From NCBI GenBank assembly GCA_963841965.1, contig CAWJES010000010.1, positions 62,001 through 126,000 of the forward strand: DNA of 64,000 nt. Reading direction: 5' to 3'. Position 1 is the first letter of the stretch. Each line of letters starts with the position of its first letter. The translations under genes were made by a program, and so were the position numbers. Positions 63,401-64,000 of the stretch are shown here, one piece after another. The stretch is from Palsa-459 sp963841965. Lineage in GTDB: Bacteria; Actinomycetota; Acidimicrobiia; Acidimicrobiales; RAAP-2. Below the pieces are notes generated by a model, which saw only the letters and a program-made list of their open reading frames with translations, was not told the origin of the DNA and searched no databases.

Positions 63401-64000
63401 CGGTCCCGGCGGTGCTTATCGTGCACCCGGAGAAGATGATCACCCCGGAGGACTCGGCCTGCGAGCAGCCCGAGACGGTGGCTCCGCTCGTGCCTGTGCC
63501 TGACGTGATCCCGAGCGTCACCGTGGAGGAGTCGGAGATGGCGGTGTTCCCGTAGGCATCCTGGACGATGATCACCGGCTGGGGGCTGAGCGCCGGTCCG
63601 TAGGTCTGGTTCGCGGGAGAGACCGAGAAGACCAGCTGGGCTGGCGGTCCGGGGGTGATATTGAAGGTGGTGCCGGTGCCCGATGTCAGGCCAGTGCTCG
63701 ATGCCTGGAGCGTGTACCCGTTCCCGGCCTTGTTGATCCAGCAGCCTGAGAATGTGGCGACACCCGCCGACGCGGTCGCCACGTTCGAGCTCGGCACGCA
63801 GACGAGGGTCCCGTTGCCAATGTTCGCGCCTATCGACAACGTGACCGACGCCGTGCTCGTGGTCACCGTGTTGCCGTAGGCGTCCTCGATGGTCGCGACG
63901 GGCTGGACGCTGAACGGGTTCCCTGCGACCGTATTGCCCGGCGAGGTTGTGACGGCAACCTGGGCGGCCGCGGCCGCCGTGATGTTGAACGACCCGCTGA
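60442..64000 (-). CDS. Giant Ig-like repeat surface protein (N-terminus beyond the window; 3' part frameshifted)
   Basis: The frame is open from the right edge (…SFNITAAAAAQVAVTTSPGN…, IEDAYGNTVTTSTASVTL) to about 61110. It opens with filamin/invasin-like repeats (VQDAYGNTAISDSSTVTLGI). Then come many 85-90-residue units: AALTITTTSASYNGSAYTLTLATSGGSGTGAVTYAF, NGTATGCSVTGAVLTATSSGTCLVTATKAADANYLAVSSAQTTVTF split across the unit. Near 61100-61121 and near 61012 small indels throw it out of frame; the family pattern resumes in a third frame and ends VTFTFTS at 60442. Likely extracellular and adhesive; conserved Cys pairs per unit suggest disulfides. It overlaps the PilX-like TIG gene by ATGA. 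Confidence 0.82.
61141..63085. repeat. 1050-bp near-identical tandem duplication inside the giant repeat gene
   Basis: Sequence at 61141-62035 matches 62191-63085 at a constant offset of 1050 bases, with only scattered mismatches in most of it (for example 61227, 61499 and 61501). It diverges more around 61770-61830. The unit equals 350 codons, about four Ig-like repeats, so it keeps the frame. Within each unit, shorter 255-270-base sub-repeats are also visible. Confidence 0.85.

Noticed and set aside
61023..63503. 826-codon Gly/Arg-rich plus-strand frame
   Set aside because: Antisense reflection of the Ig-repeat gene; its apparent PE-PGRS-like look comes from the GC-rich repeat.

Overview
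This window looks like chromosomal DNA of a high-GC actinobacterium. Several gene families here are typical of Actinomycetota: a mycofactocin cluster, an F420-type FrhB family protein, the histidine phosphatase / DUF3090 / SCO1521 trio, a DevS/DevR-like two-component pair, an Rv1355c-like ThiF-nitroreductase fusion, and many GTG/TTG starts. The combination with a type IV pilus locus and large Ig-like/beta-helix surface proteins would suit Acidimicrobiia or a neighbouring class. That placement is an inference, not something the sequence proves.

Layout. 0-3 kb: amino-acid biosynthesis on the minus strand, lysA-hom-thrC (thrC cut by the left edge), then tRNA-Arg(CCG). 3.4-8.8 kb: a 1532-residue secreted beta-helix protein and a small secreted protein. 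8.9-15.4 kb: mftD, a cyclopropane-fatty-acid-synthase-like methyltransferase, two poorly known genes, a soluble acyl-ACP desaturase and a glutamate-type dehydrogenase. 15.6-18.6 kb: a btuF-btuC-btuD uptake operon behind a cobalamin riboswitch. 18.7-22.7 kb: a flavin split-barrel protein, a DevS-like kinase with a DevR-like regulator, a PaaX-type regulator and a membrane fatty-acid desaturase. 22.7-28.6 kb: the mycofactocin cluster. It holds the 36-residue precursor mftA (too short for most gene callers), mftB, mftC, mftE, an SDR, the divergent mftF, and an NDMA-type alcohol dehydrogenase. 28.6-35.5 kb: argS, a FmdB zinc ribbon, aconitase, a PIG-L deacetylase and a DEAD-box helicase. 35.7-40.9 kb: three large polytopic membrane proteins of visibly lower GC, two of them paralogues and one AftB-like. 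41-45.8 kb: bcp, dedA, frhB-like, the phosphatase-DUF3090-SCO1521 trio and a VOC protein. 45.8-52.7 kb: c-di-GMP enzymes and the ThiF-nitroreductase fusion. 53.3-64 kb: a type IV pilus region with prepilin peptidase, two pilins, PilT, a PilX-like TIG protein and a giant Ig-repeat protein running off the right edge. A third paralogue of the polytopic family sits inside it.

How the parts fit. mftA/B/C/E/D/F should together build and glycosylate the redox cofactor mycofactocin, which the SDR and the NDMA-type dehydrogenase would use; mftD lies about 12 kb from the rest. The right end reads as a surface-attachment module: pilins, a retraction ATPase, and two large proteins whose genes overlap by ATGA (TIG repeats, then Ig repeats), plausibly pilus-associated adhesins. 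The polytopic paralogues could be GT-C-type glycosyltransferases decorating the surface or the pilus; this is a hypothesis.

Caution. Several otherwise conserved genes are broken by single-base indels: mftE, the histidine phosphatase, the SCO1521-like gene, probably the gene at 45.8 kb, the second pilin, and the 3' end of the giant repeat gene. At least two lie in G/C homopolymers. Because housekeeping-type genes are hit too, sequencing or assembly error is the simplest explanation, and pseudogene calls should be read that way.
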